64,000 bases of DNA. Source: Mactromeris polynyma (Eukaryota > Mollusca > Bivalvia > Venerida > Mactridae). Each line of letters starts with the position of its first letter. Position 1 is the first letter of the stretch. Of the stretch, positions 37,501-47,397 are shown one piece after another. The notes under the pieces were generated by a model. That model made no database searches and was not told where the DNA came from. It worked only from the letters and a program-made list of their open reading frames with translations. The stretch covers positions 1 to 64,000 of the forward strand of contig JASFXZ010000093.1 in NCBI GenBank assembly GCA_032209605.1. Direction: 5' to 3'. The translations under genes were made by a program, and so were the position numbers.

Positions 37501-38624
37501 CTGTAATCCAAGGTCATATATTTCTGTAGCAACCCTGTTTCCAAACTGTACGAGGTCTGGCTCTATCTCAGATAATACCTAAATTGTACATGTAGTGTTA
37601 ATTTCAGTAAGCTTTTAATTATTTCACACTCACCTTTAAATGTACATCCATAAGACGAAAAGAAAATCTCTTTACCATGTATCAGAAAAAACCCAGATTA
37701 GTCGTGAAAATAGAAAATTTAAATTCAGCAGAGCTTTTCATGGAGGGGTTTGCATCATTTTCAAAAACAGCCCTGGCAAACCTGAAATCCACAGAACTCT
37801 GCAAATCCACAGAGAATTCTCATGCCTAATTAATATATATGATATATATAATAATTCCACACATACGTTCAATTTTGACTGCAGATAGTATAAATTATAA
37901 TGGCAGACAAGTCACTAAATATTGCAATCGGTCACTTATAATGGGTTGATGATAATGATTCAATTACTTATACTATGTGTCCAGCAGATTCTATAATTAA
38001 AGAAACATCTTGCCTATCTTAAATAATTAATATTTTAATTAAATATCAAGGTTTGCATATCAAGATTCTCAAACAAAGCAAATGACAGATTTTTATACAA
38101 TAATTCAAGTTTTTGTAGGACATAAGGTTGACATACAGTACACAGTAATGTAATTTATTGATAATTCCATTTATATTTAGATAAATAAATAGCCTGCTAA
38201 CAGCAATTTCAATAACAATATATACATTCAGGTTTTTTATTACATAAATCAATCAAACAAGTATAGTTACAGTATTTCATCTTATTAACAAAGGCATAAC
38301 AAAGTAACATTAAAATCTTACAAAAATGTTAAGATACAATAATTACATTACCGTTTTGGGCACATATCTTTTCAAGTAAGACTGTAACAATGCATCTTCC
38401 TGATACTGATTTCCGAGTCGAGGTGCATCTTGCACAAATGTGCCGAGTTTAGCACGAGCGAATGGAAAGTCAGTTTCACTGATCAAACCATTAATTGATG
38501 ATGTTTCAACCTGCTGAAATGTAGGGCTACATCCATAAAACTGTCGGACCCGACATAGTGCACCCCCCTCACTACACTTTGTTCTTAAACGAAGAAGTTG
38601 CTTTGGAATTCTACAAAACTGCAT
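25512..38624 (-). CDS. AidB/ACDH-11-type acyl-CoA dehydrogenase, complete, 14 exons
   Basis: Exons in transcript order: 38352..38624 (ATG 38624), 37464..37578, 37118..37235, 36866..36965, 36075..36198, 35568..35710, 34447..34596, 33831..33925, 32951..33050, 32067..32207, 28953..29045, 28301..28574, 26822..26888, 25512..25635 (stop TAA). All phases agree; 1917 nt, 638 aa. Residues 1-35 are Arg/Lys-rich with almost no acidic residues, suggesting a mitochondrial presequence (inference). Family blocks: [31 protein letters not shown] (183-198), [16 protein letters not shown] (228-243), [63 protein letters not shown] (465-477) and SIWEGTTN (487-494). Glu490 aligns with the usual catalytic Glu position of acyl-CoA dehydrogenases. 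These match bacterial AidB and nematode ACDH-11, FAD enzymes that bind long acyl-CoAs. The exact substrate is unknown. Confidence 0.93.
25925..26035 (-). repeat. tRNA-like SINE fragment in intron 13 of the acyl-CoA dehydrogenase gene
   Basis: The minus strand contains an A-box-like TAGATCAGCTAACTACC and a B-box-like GGTTTGATTCC about 50 nt apart, the arrangement of a degraded tRNA-derived SINE head. No gene is present. Confidence 0.4.
26637..26723 (+). repeat. dispersed repeat, inverted copy at 54249-54343
   Basis: The block with GCTACAGGGAACGCCACATA and CAATGCCTCCCCACACAG recurs in inverse orientation at about 54249-54343 in intron 4 of the xanthine dehydrogenase-like gene. A diverged piece is at 28783-28838. 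This indicates a dispersed repeat family; its ends were not defined. Confidence 0.55.
26907..26965. repeat. partial TACAGTAAAACCTC element
   Basis: It starts with TACAGTAAAACCTC, like the complete elements at 44030 and 44705, but the opposite end is not found. It lies only 18 bp upstream of acyl-CoA dehydrogenase exon 13 (transcript sense), inside intron 12. Confidence 0.45.
29475..31265. repeat. 145-bp tandem array, about 12 units, intron 10 of the acyl-CoA dehydrogenase gene
   Basis: The marker CAATCCCAAG recurs at 29586, 29731, 29870, 30015, 30160, 30305, 30450, 30595, 30740, 30885, 31030 and 31175. The period is 145 bp, except one 139-bp unit carrying a 6-bp deletion. The right-hand units are almost identical and the left-hand ones more diverged, as expected for an array growing at one end. 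Ten of twelve units contain TGACCTTGA, the complement of TCAAGGTCA, the consensus site for ERR/FTZ-F1-type nuclear receptors. Whether these sites are bound is unknown. A tail of the same composition ends near 31265, where a CCGCCCGCCC stretch begins. Confidence 0.92.
33632..33811 (-). mobile_element. CAAGGGTTCCA-ended short element, copy A
   Basis: Its ends are CAAGGGTTCCA and TGGAACCCCTG, an 11-bp imperfect inverted repeat. The interior, read on the minus strand, matches copy B at 34706-34881. About 180 bp, no open frame. It lies in intron 8 of the acyl-CoA dehydrogenase gene, only 19 bp from the exon 8 donor. It looks like a non-autonomous DNA element. Confidence 0.5.
34706..34881 (+). mobile_element. 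CAAGGGTTCCA-ended short element, copy B
   Basis: Begins CAAGGGTTCCATTTGACCCT and ends near AAATCCCTG. It aligns along its length with the minus strand of copy A (33632-33811), including shared GGTCAATTT and GATAAAATC-like blocks. It lies in intron 6 of the acyl-CoA dehydrogenase gene. It is more diverged at its right end than copy A. Confidence 0.45.
35240..35335 (+). repeat. tRNA-like SINE fragment in intron 6 of the acyl-CoA dehydrogenase gene
   Basis: Contains a B-box-like TTGGTTTGAATCCC followed by ACTTCACAATCCCTGAATCA, which resembles the sequence at 24955-25030. This suggests one SINE family with a tRNA-derived head. Ends not resolved. Confidence 0.4.
36455..36817. repeat. 21-bp minisatellite, about 17 units, intron 4 of the acyl-CoA dehydrogenase gene
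   Basis: The unit is close to TCTACCGGCAACCTTACTGTG, with variants such as CAACTTTGGGG. Because the unit is 21 bp, all units keep frame. On the minus strand the frame of exon 4 continues through the donor and the array for 139 more residues, mostly HSKVAGR heptads, to a stop at 36446-36448. Splicing at 36865 would normally remove it. It is likely to be polymorphic in length. Confidence 0.9.
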
Positions 38625-40484
38625 TGTTCTGAAAAATTAAAACAAAAAAAATGTTACATCTATTCTGAAATTTTCTGGTAGAAATATTGACACTATATTT
38701 TTTTAGAATACAGTGTATATTCCACCTTCAGGGTAGTGATGGAAAGACTTCTGAAAGAGAAAAATAGCATCCACATGGTGAAACATATCTAAACTCATTA
38801 TTAATTTATTTGAAATTCCAGTGATACAAACATGTAAATTAATGATCATTATTTCTCTGTCACTACCAAAAGAAATCCCATACCCATGCAGAAGCAGGCC
38901 TCTATTTTTCTAAGTTAAATTAGGAATCAAGATGGTAGTAAAACAAGTACAAATATCGATAGGGACCTCAATCCTCTGCTACTGGAGCCAAATATCAGCC
39001 GCCCCCATTCCCAAACCAAGATAATATCTCTCTTCCCCCATTCGAATTTAATTTTCCCTCGCAGACAAAAAAAAATCTCTAAAAATACAGTACTATTTTC
39101 TGTCAAGCAGACGTATTATCATATATACATTGTTGTGTTTTATTTACCGATATGTGCAGCTGTATGATGACTATTGTTGTATGTCTATACCAGTTTGACC
39201 ATGATCAGAAAGTTGTCGGAAAATTTCCATAGTTTGCTTGAAATAGCCCTACCAAGGACTGTGACCCCCTTCCCCCAAGTAGAGTGATGACCTGGTGGGA
39301 AAATCATGGGTTGATACAAAGTCAACTTGGGATAATTAAGAGGGATTTTTCGTTGTTTACTCGAGTACAAAGTATAATTTTTTTTTTAACTGTGAGCTAT
39401 TGGCTGGAGAATTCCATTCTAGAGAAGAACGTGGTTTGGAAAAAATCGCCCTGATCGAAACGACAAGAAGGGTCAAAATAGATTTATGTGAAACAATTTA
39501 TTACAATCACAAATATATTAACATCCAATGTACTAACGATTTGTGAAGATGATATTTTGAATCCATGAAGTTGAACTCGTGAATTCATGCTTTTGAAATC
39601 ACGAATTCTTGAACCTGAAATGTCACCACCAGGCTTTGGTAGTTACCATGCTAGGCATATTTGTATAGTTACATGTGGTCATTGATTGGTTAGTTGTTTT
39701 AGTTTAGTTTTATAGTGTTTCATCTACATGTCTGTGATTTTTACTGTTGATTATTTTTTTATTGTTTGTTGATTTTTTGTGATTTAATGACTCAGAATAT
39801 TCTGTACATAAGCATTGCCAAATCATTTTTAAATGAAAATAAATGATCTCAATCAGAAAGTATTTGTTCTATATTTACATATAGTAAGTGATAGCTACAG
39901 AAGCAGGTACAAGCATGGTATTATATATGCATAAAAAACCTTTAGGACTTAATTACACTTATTACATAAGAGTATACATCACTTCGCCAAATTATGTAAA
40001 AAATTGTGAAAAAAGAAATCTGAAGATGTAGTAGGGGTTCTGTCATGGAATGGACACTTTTTAATATTTTAACAAAATGTATTAGGTTAAGGCCAAAACC
40101 TCTAATATATCACATTTATTATTACATGCATAAATGGTACTTAATTAATTTGTGTCAATGGTGATGTGAGATACCACACTGAACAGCAACTAACTACAGT
40201 CAACGAGTATTAAGTTTCAATTAAATCAGGAATCTATAAATACATAATTTCACTCTGATCAATTTCAAGTAGAATAGTAACAGCTGATGGAATTTTGACA
40301 TTTAAAATATCACTTGAGACGACCCCTAATATCAGAACGTCACGTGATCCCATATTGCTACAATTTATTCGCTAATGCATCAATTACACGTACATGTAAA
40401 CAACGGCCAGTCCAGCTGTGCCAGCACTGAACTTGAAAAGGTATAATTATGTCAATTTAAAGAGAAATGATTTTATTTGAACTA
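38625..40484. other. intergenic region upstream of the acyl-CoA dehydrogenase gene
   Basis: No coding exon is supported. It contains a palindrome-rich repeat copy at about 39545-39640. A dispersed repeat at 39412-39480 ends GACAAGAAGGGTCAAA and recurs at 56528-56601. A CACGTG-like site occurs at 40341 (GTCACGTGATCC). The promoter of the 38624 gene should lie at the start of this region, but no TATA box was recognised. Confidence 0.5.
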
Positions 40485-40861
40485 TTAACCCACAAGTTCC
40501 AAAACTGCAGACCGTTTGATCAAAGTACGGCATTGTTTCGCTACTGATCCGCTAAGGGTAACACGACGTCTCAAGCGAGTTTTTGAGACAAACACATCTC
40601 CTGGCAATTCACATACCTGCAAAAAACAAGCCTTTACACCAAATAAGAATAGATTGAACAAAATTATAGCGTGACAGTCCTCACGAATCTGCTATATGTA
40701 GTATTTAAAAAAGATATAAACATAAACATTCCATATCTTGAACTTACAAATGGCGTATTTTATTTAAGGGAGGTAATTGTGATAAATGTTTAACGACTAA
40801 AACCAAGATTTGCCGTACTCACTGACAATGAAATGCTGTTTTGTAGCTGTCCGTCTGACAT
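40485..40861 (-). CDS. small two-exon gene, 56-aa product of unknown function
   Basis: Exon 1 is 40823..40861 (ATG 40861, AACCATGTC context) and exon 2 is 40485..40616 (stop TAA), separated by a 206-bp intron with a GTGAGT donor and a TTTTTTGCAG acceptor. The phases agree and give MSDGQLQNSISLS then VCELPGDVFVSKTRLRRRVT and on to LELVG. The second part is basic, with no signal peptide or membrane segment. I do not recognise the family. Good splice signals and protein-like composition support a real gene, but it could be the start of a longer alternative transcript, or chance. It is on the same strand as, and upstream of, the acyl-CoA dehydrogenase gene. Confidence 0.45.
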
Positions 40862-43800
40862 GGTTTCTAGTTCCGTTTTAAAAAAATACACCGTCGGAAA
40901 GTTTATGGTCTAAACTTTCCAAAAATATACAACATATGGGGCGTAATTTTCCATACACGTTATAAGAAGAGATACGTAGTCACAAACAAATGGTACAAAT
41001 GGGAGAATGTAACGCCTATTGAAACTGTTAATGGGCGCATTAGACCCACTCAACTGTATAGATAGGCATTATGACAAGGAGTAAATGAGACCGAATAATG
41101 GAAACAGACCTGATAAATAAATGTACGACTGTACAGAGCAGATTGGCTATGATAACAGTAGCCGCGGGAATAGACTCTCCTCTTAACAAACCAAACTCAC
41201 AAATACTTGAATCAACCAAAGTGGATAAATTCCATTCCTAGTTTAAGGCTTCAAATAATTAAGTTCACTTTCAATGATCAAGAACGACAATTTAACTCGT
41301 AACAGGAAACTTATTCATTGAAACAATAACTACAACGATTGCTTCTTTACTTTGATAATTGGACATTTCCGTTTTCTTTCTTCACATGATACATTTTATA
41401 AATACAATCAGAAAGAGGAAATTAAATTGTGTGAATGTTTTGAACATTTCTTTTTTTTCCTCACACAATTTTCATTTTTAGACCATAAAACAAATGTCAA
41501 ATAAAAACCTAATTGTATGTACTTGTATACGGTTCGACCAATGAATTGTGCAATCGGATCAACTCAGCTATTTTTTTCTATTTCGGAACGGTTACAGAAA
41601 TTGCCGAGATGTTGCGATTGCGAATTATGTTACATGTTCTTGTTAAACGAATGCCATGGTTTGTAATCTCAAAACTTGAAAACACTTACAAGTGAAATAT
41701 ATGCAGGCTCTCATTTGATTTATTACATGATTTTAATACCCCGACGCTTTTATTCCTGTTATAATTCGATTGTTGACTTTCATCGCGAATGTGAACTTTT
41801 ATTATATCTATACGAGACTTCGGCTATGTTTATTGGACGTAGAATGGCCTTACGAGGGTTTTCCGGAAAGTTCGTAGACAACCTTTATGTTTTCCTTACA
41901 CATACTGTTTCAGTGCTAAAATATAGCCTAACATCGCATGATTCTTTAACATTCACTTGTTTATGGAGTTAAATTGTTTTTGTAATTATGACAACGGTAC
42001 CTGTGTTATTGTTTCCATAGCAACCTCATATGGGTAAAACTGGAGCACGCTCAAATTGGAGCTTTTATCCGATCTTGTACAGTTGATAAAATTAGCCATT
42101 TTTACATAAAAGTAGCGACAATGTTCATAATTATAAAAAAATGTATATTTGATGACGTGACGGTTTTTACAGACGTCATGGTGTTATGATTTTAACGGCC
42201 TTATATTAAAATGAGCATTTTGTAAGATACTGTTTGAAGCGTTCGCAAATCATTCCCGTATGTTTTGATTTTTTTAATTAGTATCTCCAAATTATGTCAT
42301 GAGTTGATGTATTAATTGAAAAAAAACTGCTATGATTTAGTAACTCTACACCAATTCAACACGGCTGATAACTGCGCTGTTGTAGCACAAGTAGTGATCC
42401 GGACAAATGTGGCTGTCGCTTTTCTTGTGAAAGCACTGCATAATAAGCGCCTTCCTTTTCTTTTCAACTATGATATCAAATATCAGACTTCGTAGTTCGA
42501 CCTGTATATACCGTCGGATGGATGTTATATATGTAATGTTATCTGATAAAACATGCGATATTAACGAACCTTTTTCGAACTACATACCCTTCGAATGTAA
42601 TGCAAATACATTTCGTCCAGTTTTAAATGTTTTCAAATAGTTATATTACGGTTTACCCAAAATAAACCGACAAACAGCCAATACAACTACTGTTCAACTG
42701 TTGTACTTATCGTGTGGCAAAAGCTTTGTCAGATGAACGATTTTTTGTTTGGGGAAAATGTCACAAGGCACCGAGTCTGTTGAATAAGGAACACGTGGGA
42801 GAACTCTGACCGTTACGTCATTTTAAGGATCAGAAACAACAGCGGACACTTGACAATGAGTTACTTCACGCAACAGAGACATGTACTTAACTCCTTCACA
42901 TTGACAGGGAATTAGTAGAATAGCATAGAAACAGATTGATTACCGCTATTTCAAAAAAAAAAATGGATAAAGTTCAATAAATTATTTCAAACAACATAAT
43001 TATAACACGTCTGTTTCAAAAGCCTGAACTCGATACTATATAAATGACACCCACAAAAGTCCCGTGTCAGACAAGTCGAATTTAACATGTACTCTAGATA
43101 GTCCGGGACAAGTGTATCTGGAAATACAATTCTAGAGCCCTGATTCTCTAACACTGATCGGCGTTTTTGTACCGCTTGGACGGCGCTGCCCTTTGGTTGT
43201 CAGTATTTTGTTCTGTACCTTCTGAGTTGGCTAAAACTGAGCGCAATCATCTCCGGTGCTGAAATTAGAGTCCCTGTGTCAGTTTGACCTGTTGCTACCA
43301 TGTACTTTCCCTACAAATCACAACACTATTTTAAGGAAGATAAGATGTATGATTTGTTTGTTTTATCTTCCGTTGTAATGAGTCAGTATTAGAGAAAAAA
43401 CGGTTTTACGAAATGCATTTTGTACCTGACGGATGATGATTTTAGCAAAACACGTACCGATGTTTACTAACAGTCGTTCTTTTGCCAAAATAGGATATAT
43501 GTCCAGGACAAATCTTAGCTTACATATATGTTGAAATACGAATCCAGATTTCGGTATCCTTATCTAAAATGGAAATAATATAAGAAAAAGAGACCACTGG
43601 TCGTATTGTCTCTATTCAATGCGTGCATCTCCGCCATATTGGTGCTCGAATTGCGCTAATATCAGCGGTGCTCATATACATTCTAAACTAACCTGTTTTG
43701 TTCAGGTTACATGCTTACGACAGTAAACTATTTTATAAGTCTGGATATAAATTTGTAAAACTGGGTAATATGATGGTTTTTATATCATGTATGATACTGA

Positions 43801-44029
43801 TTCTCACCATCATAAAACGAATCGGACATGTATTGTAAAAAAGGGCTTAGAAAGACGGAGATTTGATGTTCCATGTTTTATTTTCTAGATGTCGGATAAT
43901 CATATAAATGCTGTCAAACTTTGAGATAAGAACAATGTTATCCAATAGTTTAACGAAGAACATTCTAACTTCACATGTGAATTTGCTGATGCATTTTTGT
44001 ATAATTTATCCAGTTAGTATAAGAAGATA
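40862..44029. other. intergenic region, no confident gene
   Basis: Several short frames (for example 41513-41972, +) have no recognisable domain. A possible orphan minus-strand exon at 43200-43310 (acceptor TTTGTAG, then GKYMVATGQTDTGTLISAPE and a TGA stop) could not be linked to other exons. Nothing else is supported. Confidence 0.5.
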
Positions 44030-44203
44030 TACAGTAAAACCTCTATAATATGACCACACTTGGGACCCTTGAAAACTGGTCTTCATATTGAGATGGTCTT
44101 AATTTTGAGGTTGAATAAATAGCAAAACAGCGACTTGAAAATGTGGTTTTAATTATGAGGTGGTTCTATTATTGAGGCGGTCTTTAAGTGAAGTTTTACT
44201 GTA
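44030..44203. mobile_element. TACAGTAAAACCTC MITE, copy 1
   Basis: Terminal inverted repeats TACAGTAAAACCTC and GAAGTTTTACTGTA bound a 174-bp element with TA at each end. The interior alternates GAGGTTGAATAA and GGTCTT-like blocks. No coding capacity. It is closely related to the copy at 44705-44886 in the same orientation. Confidence 0.7.
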
Positions 44204-44404
44204 TATCGTATTGCTTAATGTTATTTGATTTTGTTTGTTTATTGAGATTAACGCCATTTTTCAACATTTATTTTCGGTTTTACTTGGCAGTCAGTTGACC
44301 TAACCATTCTTACTGGAATTGATTATCAAAAATACCATCTTGGTCTTCCCCTAGCGCCTGACAACTGCCCCACATGAATCATATGTGGATGATAAAAAGC
44401 GAAA

Positions 44405-44515
44405 TGTCACAGGCGGACGTGACCTGCCCTGTCCTGGAATCGAACATGGACCTTCCGGGTGACAGTCCAATGAGTCCAGTGTTCAGCCAACTGAGAAAAC
44501 CGGCGGGCGTTAAAT
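44405..44515 (-). repeat. tRNA-derived SINE
   Basis: The minus strand has an A box (TTCTCAGTTGGCTGAACACTG) and a B box (TGTTCGATTCCAGG), followed by GGCAGGTCACGTCC. This is the arrangement of a tRNA-derived SINE. The tail resembles that of the 25175-25248 element. Confidence 0.6.
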
Positions 44516-44704
44516 ACAGAGAGACAGGTTAAAATTGAATAGAGGGCATGGACCAAATCACTGAAACTCCAGAATCAGAGAGAAGATATCAGTAGTATTA
44601 AAATAACGATAATTTCTATATGAAACTTGTATTTTCAAGCCTTGGACAAAGTAATTAAACACGAAATCATACTAAGCACAGTATCAGCAATACTGGTATC
44701 ATAG

Positions 44705-44886
44705 TACAGTAAAACCTCAATGAGACGACCACTTTTGAGACCCTTGGAAACTGGTCTTAATATTGAGGTGGTCATACAATTGAGGTTGAATAAAGAGTAA
44801 ACCAGTGAAAATGGACTTGAAAATTGTGTTCTTAATTACGAGGTATTCTTATTATTGAGGTAATCATTAAGTCAGGTTTTACTGTA
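44705..44886. mobile_element. TACAGTAAAACCTC MITE, copy 2
   Basis: Same terminal inverted repeats as the element at 44030 (right end GGTTTTACTGTA) and a similar AT-rich interior with GAGGTGGTC and GAGGTTGAATAA. 182 bp, no gene. Two copies within 0.7 kb and a partial one at 26907 show the family was active in this region. Confidence 0.7.
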
Positions 44887-45127
44887 CTTTTCAACCGATT
44901 CCCTCTTTTTTAATGAAAATTGTGCTATTGAAGCTGTTCAATTTGTTCAGATATATGCAACAATGGGAAATTTGTGAAATGGTGTCGAGATTTCCTCAGA
45001 TTAAAAACAAATTCTCTTTTTTGCCAATGAACATTCTCGCTCATGTGTGTGCATATCTACTGAATACCATAAATAGTACATAAAACAAGGCACTGCAACC
45101 ATACTTTCATATATACAAATACATTTA

Positions 45128-45290
45128 GTCCGCCCGGCTAGCTCAGTTGGTAGAGCGCTAAACAGTCACCCGGCACACCGGTCCGATTCCTGGGTTGGTT
45201 CTAAGTCCTTCCATGACATTGGCTACGGTCGTGTCCCCAACATGTGGAGAAATTGTCAGTTGCCCGCGGATGGGTAAGTTAGTACTTGCC
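45128..45290 (+). repeat. tRNA-derived SINE
   Basis: Begins CCGCCCGGCTAGCTCAGTTGGTAGAGCGC, with the A box TAGCTCAGTTGG and a weaker B box (GGTCCGATTCC). It continues into an unrelated body ending near 45290, with no tRNA-like 3' half. It is 0.2 kb from the stop codon of the lectin-like receptor gene. The head is 29 nt in total and only its core is quoted as evidence here. Confidence 0.6.
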
Positions 45291-45468
45291 GACCATAAAC
45301 AAATTACACACATATATAGTCTAAGAGTATACACATGGAAGATTGTAAAACCATTCAAATTTGTCATATACGTATCTGCGATACTACACATCTTGTTAAT
45401 ATCAATATAATTTCCCATTAGAAATAACGTAACTTTTTCCCTTGATTGAAGGGTGCCATTAAATACAC

Positions 45469-47397
45469 TTATATCCGTCCCGGAACAGATCCACAATCAT
45501 TGTCACTTGTACCTGTGGTTTCCATCAGTAATCTGGAATTTTCGCTTCGTGTACTTGGATTTTGCTCCATGTGTTTGATGCTGCTCTGAGATGTAAGGTT
45601 TCTACTTCCATTCCGACAAACACATCTTTTCAATGAACTCGTCGACTTTCCCCTTTTATGTTTGACGCTGCTCTGAGATGAAAGGTGTTCACTTCCATTC
45701 GGACAAACACATCTTTTTAATGAACTCGTCGACTTTCCCCTTTTATGTTTGACGCTGCTCTGAGATGAAAGGTGTTCACTTCCATTCGGACAAACACATC
45801 TTTTTAATGAACTCGTCGACTTTCCCCTTTTATGTTTGACGCTGCTCTGAGATGAAAGGTGTTCACTTCCATTCAGACAAACACATCTTTTCAATGAACT
45901 CGTCGACTTTCCCCTTTTATGTTTGATGCGGCTCTGAGATGAAAGGTGTTCACTTCCATTCCGATAAACGTATCTTTTTAATGAACTCGTCGACTTTAAT
46001 GATGGCTCTTCATCAGCTGCCTCAAAAGTGTTACACGCGGTGAATGCCACGTCATGTTCAACTACATTTAAATCGGAATTCGTGTCATTGTAAATATAGT
46101 GGACATGAAGCTCTACATTACACGGCACATTCACATTCAATTCTTTAGATAAATGTGTATGCTCCTCGTCATTTATAGAATCAAGACTTTCGTCAGTACT
46201 GTCCGGTCTGTTTTCTGTTTCTATAGAATTCACCATGTTTACTGATTTAGTTTTGAGGATCATGAAAAGGCGTCTACAACCTAAAATTGTGCCGGCGATA
46301 GCGACAACGATGATACTTGTGGCCACTATAAAAAACAGAATTAAACCTTCATTGTGGTGCATTTCTTCCAAAGGTCCAAAGTTATTCAAACATATGATTT
46401 CTTTTTTGACCCTACATTCGTCGGGATATATAAAAACATCATTACCAACTCGAGTTACAGCTGAACAAGACGTATGGTTTTCTGTTTTAGATATATTGTC
46501 TGAAACAATAGGTTTAAAGGTATGAAACATATTGGTCCAAAACGTAGTATTGATGTCACTTGATCGGAAACGTTCTGTATCAACAGGCTTTACAAGTTTA
46601 CCTTTGTTTTCTCGACATTCCTTTCTAGATTTAAACCAGCTAGTATTATCTTCACGAAAGCAAACTGAAATAATTGTGTTTCCAAGATCGTCATGAATCC
46701 TTTCTTCACATGTTTCATTGTGAGAAGCACACTCATTCCCTGAGCATGCGCACGCGACTACAATATTTGTATATGATGAAAAACAAGATCTTGAGGAGAT
46801 GGTGAATGCATTCTGTGTTCTTTCTACTGTTATACATTGTCCTGGTGTTTCATACTTCGACTGCGGGTGCAGTTTATACACTTCTATGAGGCCTGACTTG
46901 GGACAGGACATTGGATGTCCAACATCGCCTTTCCCACATGACGATTCTGTACTTGGTTTTAACTTCTTAAAGTCATATATGCCTATACAGTGACAAGTCT
47001 TGCTTGACATTCCAATGAACGCTACGTTTGGTGCGATAATGCTCCGAGCACATGTCTTATAACACTCATGTAAGCTGCACTTAGCGTTTTCGAACGTCAT
47101 GTGTAGGGAATGGTTCATAAAGCAGCCTTGCCAACTGAAAACTGCGGAAGACATCTCGGCGCGACCATGTACCCAATATGACTGACCATCCCGAAGACCT
47201 AAATCGTCTAACGACCGTCGCTCCCAACTGAACATTCTCCTATATTTCGTAAATTGTTCATAATTTATTAGTCCACCATCTTCCTTACACATTATTTCTC
47301 CATCACTATGATTCATCAAGGTGTCTGATCCAGTAACAAAATGGTATTTAATCCAAATTGTTGTACAAAATATTGCAGTGAACCCAATAGCGGCCAT
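45469..47397 (-). CDS. intronless type I membrane protein: WSC-like and C-type lectin-like ectodomain, repeat-bearing tail
   Basis: A single 642-aa open frame, ATG at 47397, TAA at 45469-45471. Residues 1-24 form a probable signal peptide. Residues 89-176 show a WSC-like Cys pattern (QGCFMNH, CYKTCARS, FIGMSSKTCHCIG, SCGKGD, then VYKL). Residues 246-336 are C-type lectin-like (VCFREDNTSWFKSRKEC, GKLVKP, FWTN, CSAVTRVGND, PDECRVKKEIIC). Residues 351-373 form a transmembrane helix (GLILFFIVATSIIVVAIAG). The cytoplasmic tail of about 265 residues has five 29-aa repeats (468-612; 45568-45996) based on KSTSSLKRCVCPNGSEHLSS and QSSVKHKRG. A role as a surface recognition receptor is inferred. The tail repeats are Ser-, Lys- and Arg-rich and could be phosphorylated or bind a partner. 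No enzyme domain is seen. Confidence 0.85.
   Translation of the reverse strand: MAAIGFTAIFCTTIWIKYHFVTGSDTLMNHSDGEIMCKEDGGLINYEQFTKYRRMFSWERRSLDDLGLRDGQSYWVHGRAEMSSAVFSWQGCFMNHSLHMTFENAKCSLHECYKTCARSIIAPNVAFIGMSSKTCHCIGIYDFKKLKPSTESSCGKGDVGHPMSCPKSGLIEVYKLHPQSKYETPGQCITVERTQNAFTISSRSCFSSYTNIVVACACSGNECASHNETCEERIHDDLGNTIISVCFREDNTSWFKSRKECRENKGKLVKPVDTERFRSSDINTTFWTNMFHTFKPIVSDNISKTENHTSCSAVTRVGNDVFIYPDECRVKKEIICLNNFGPLEEMHHNEGLILFFIVATSIIVVAIAGTILGCRRLFMILKTKSVNMVNSIETENRPDSTDESLDSINDEEHTHLSKELNVNVPCNVELHVHYIYNDTNSDLNVVEHDVAFTACNTFEAADEEPSLKSTSSLKRYVYRNGSEHLSSQSRIKHKRGKSTSSLKRCVCLNGSEHLSSQSSVKHKRGKSTSSLKRCVCPNGSEHLSSQSSVKHKRGKSTSSLKRCVCPNGSEHLSSQSSVKHKRGKSTSSLKRCVCRNGSRNLTSQSSIKHMEQNPSTRSENSRLLMETTGTSDNDCGSVPGRI
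45568..45996 (-). repeat. 87-bp coding tandem repeat (five units) in the receptor tail
   Basis: Five in-frame 87-bp units encode 29-residue repeats starting at residues 468, 497, 526, 555 and 584. The middle units are nearly identical at DNA level, suggesting recent expansion or homogenisation. The first and last units differ most (YVYRNG and CVCRNGSRN). Confidence 0.9.

Noticed and set aside
43200..43310. Orphan minus-strand exon (GKYMVATGQTDTG...)
   Set aside because: One acceptor-like site and a 36-residue frame, but no partner exon or recognised domain.
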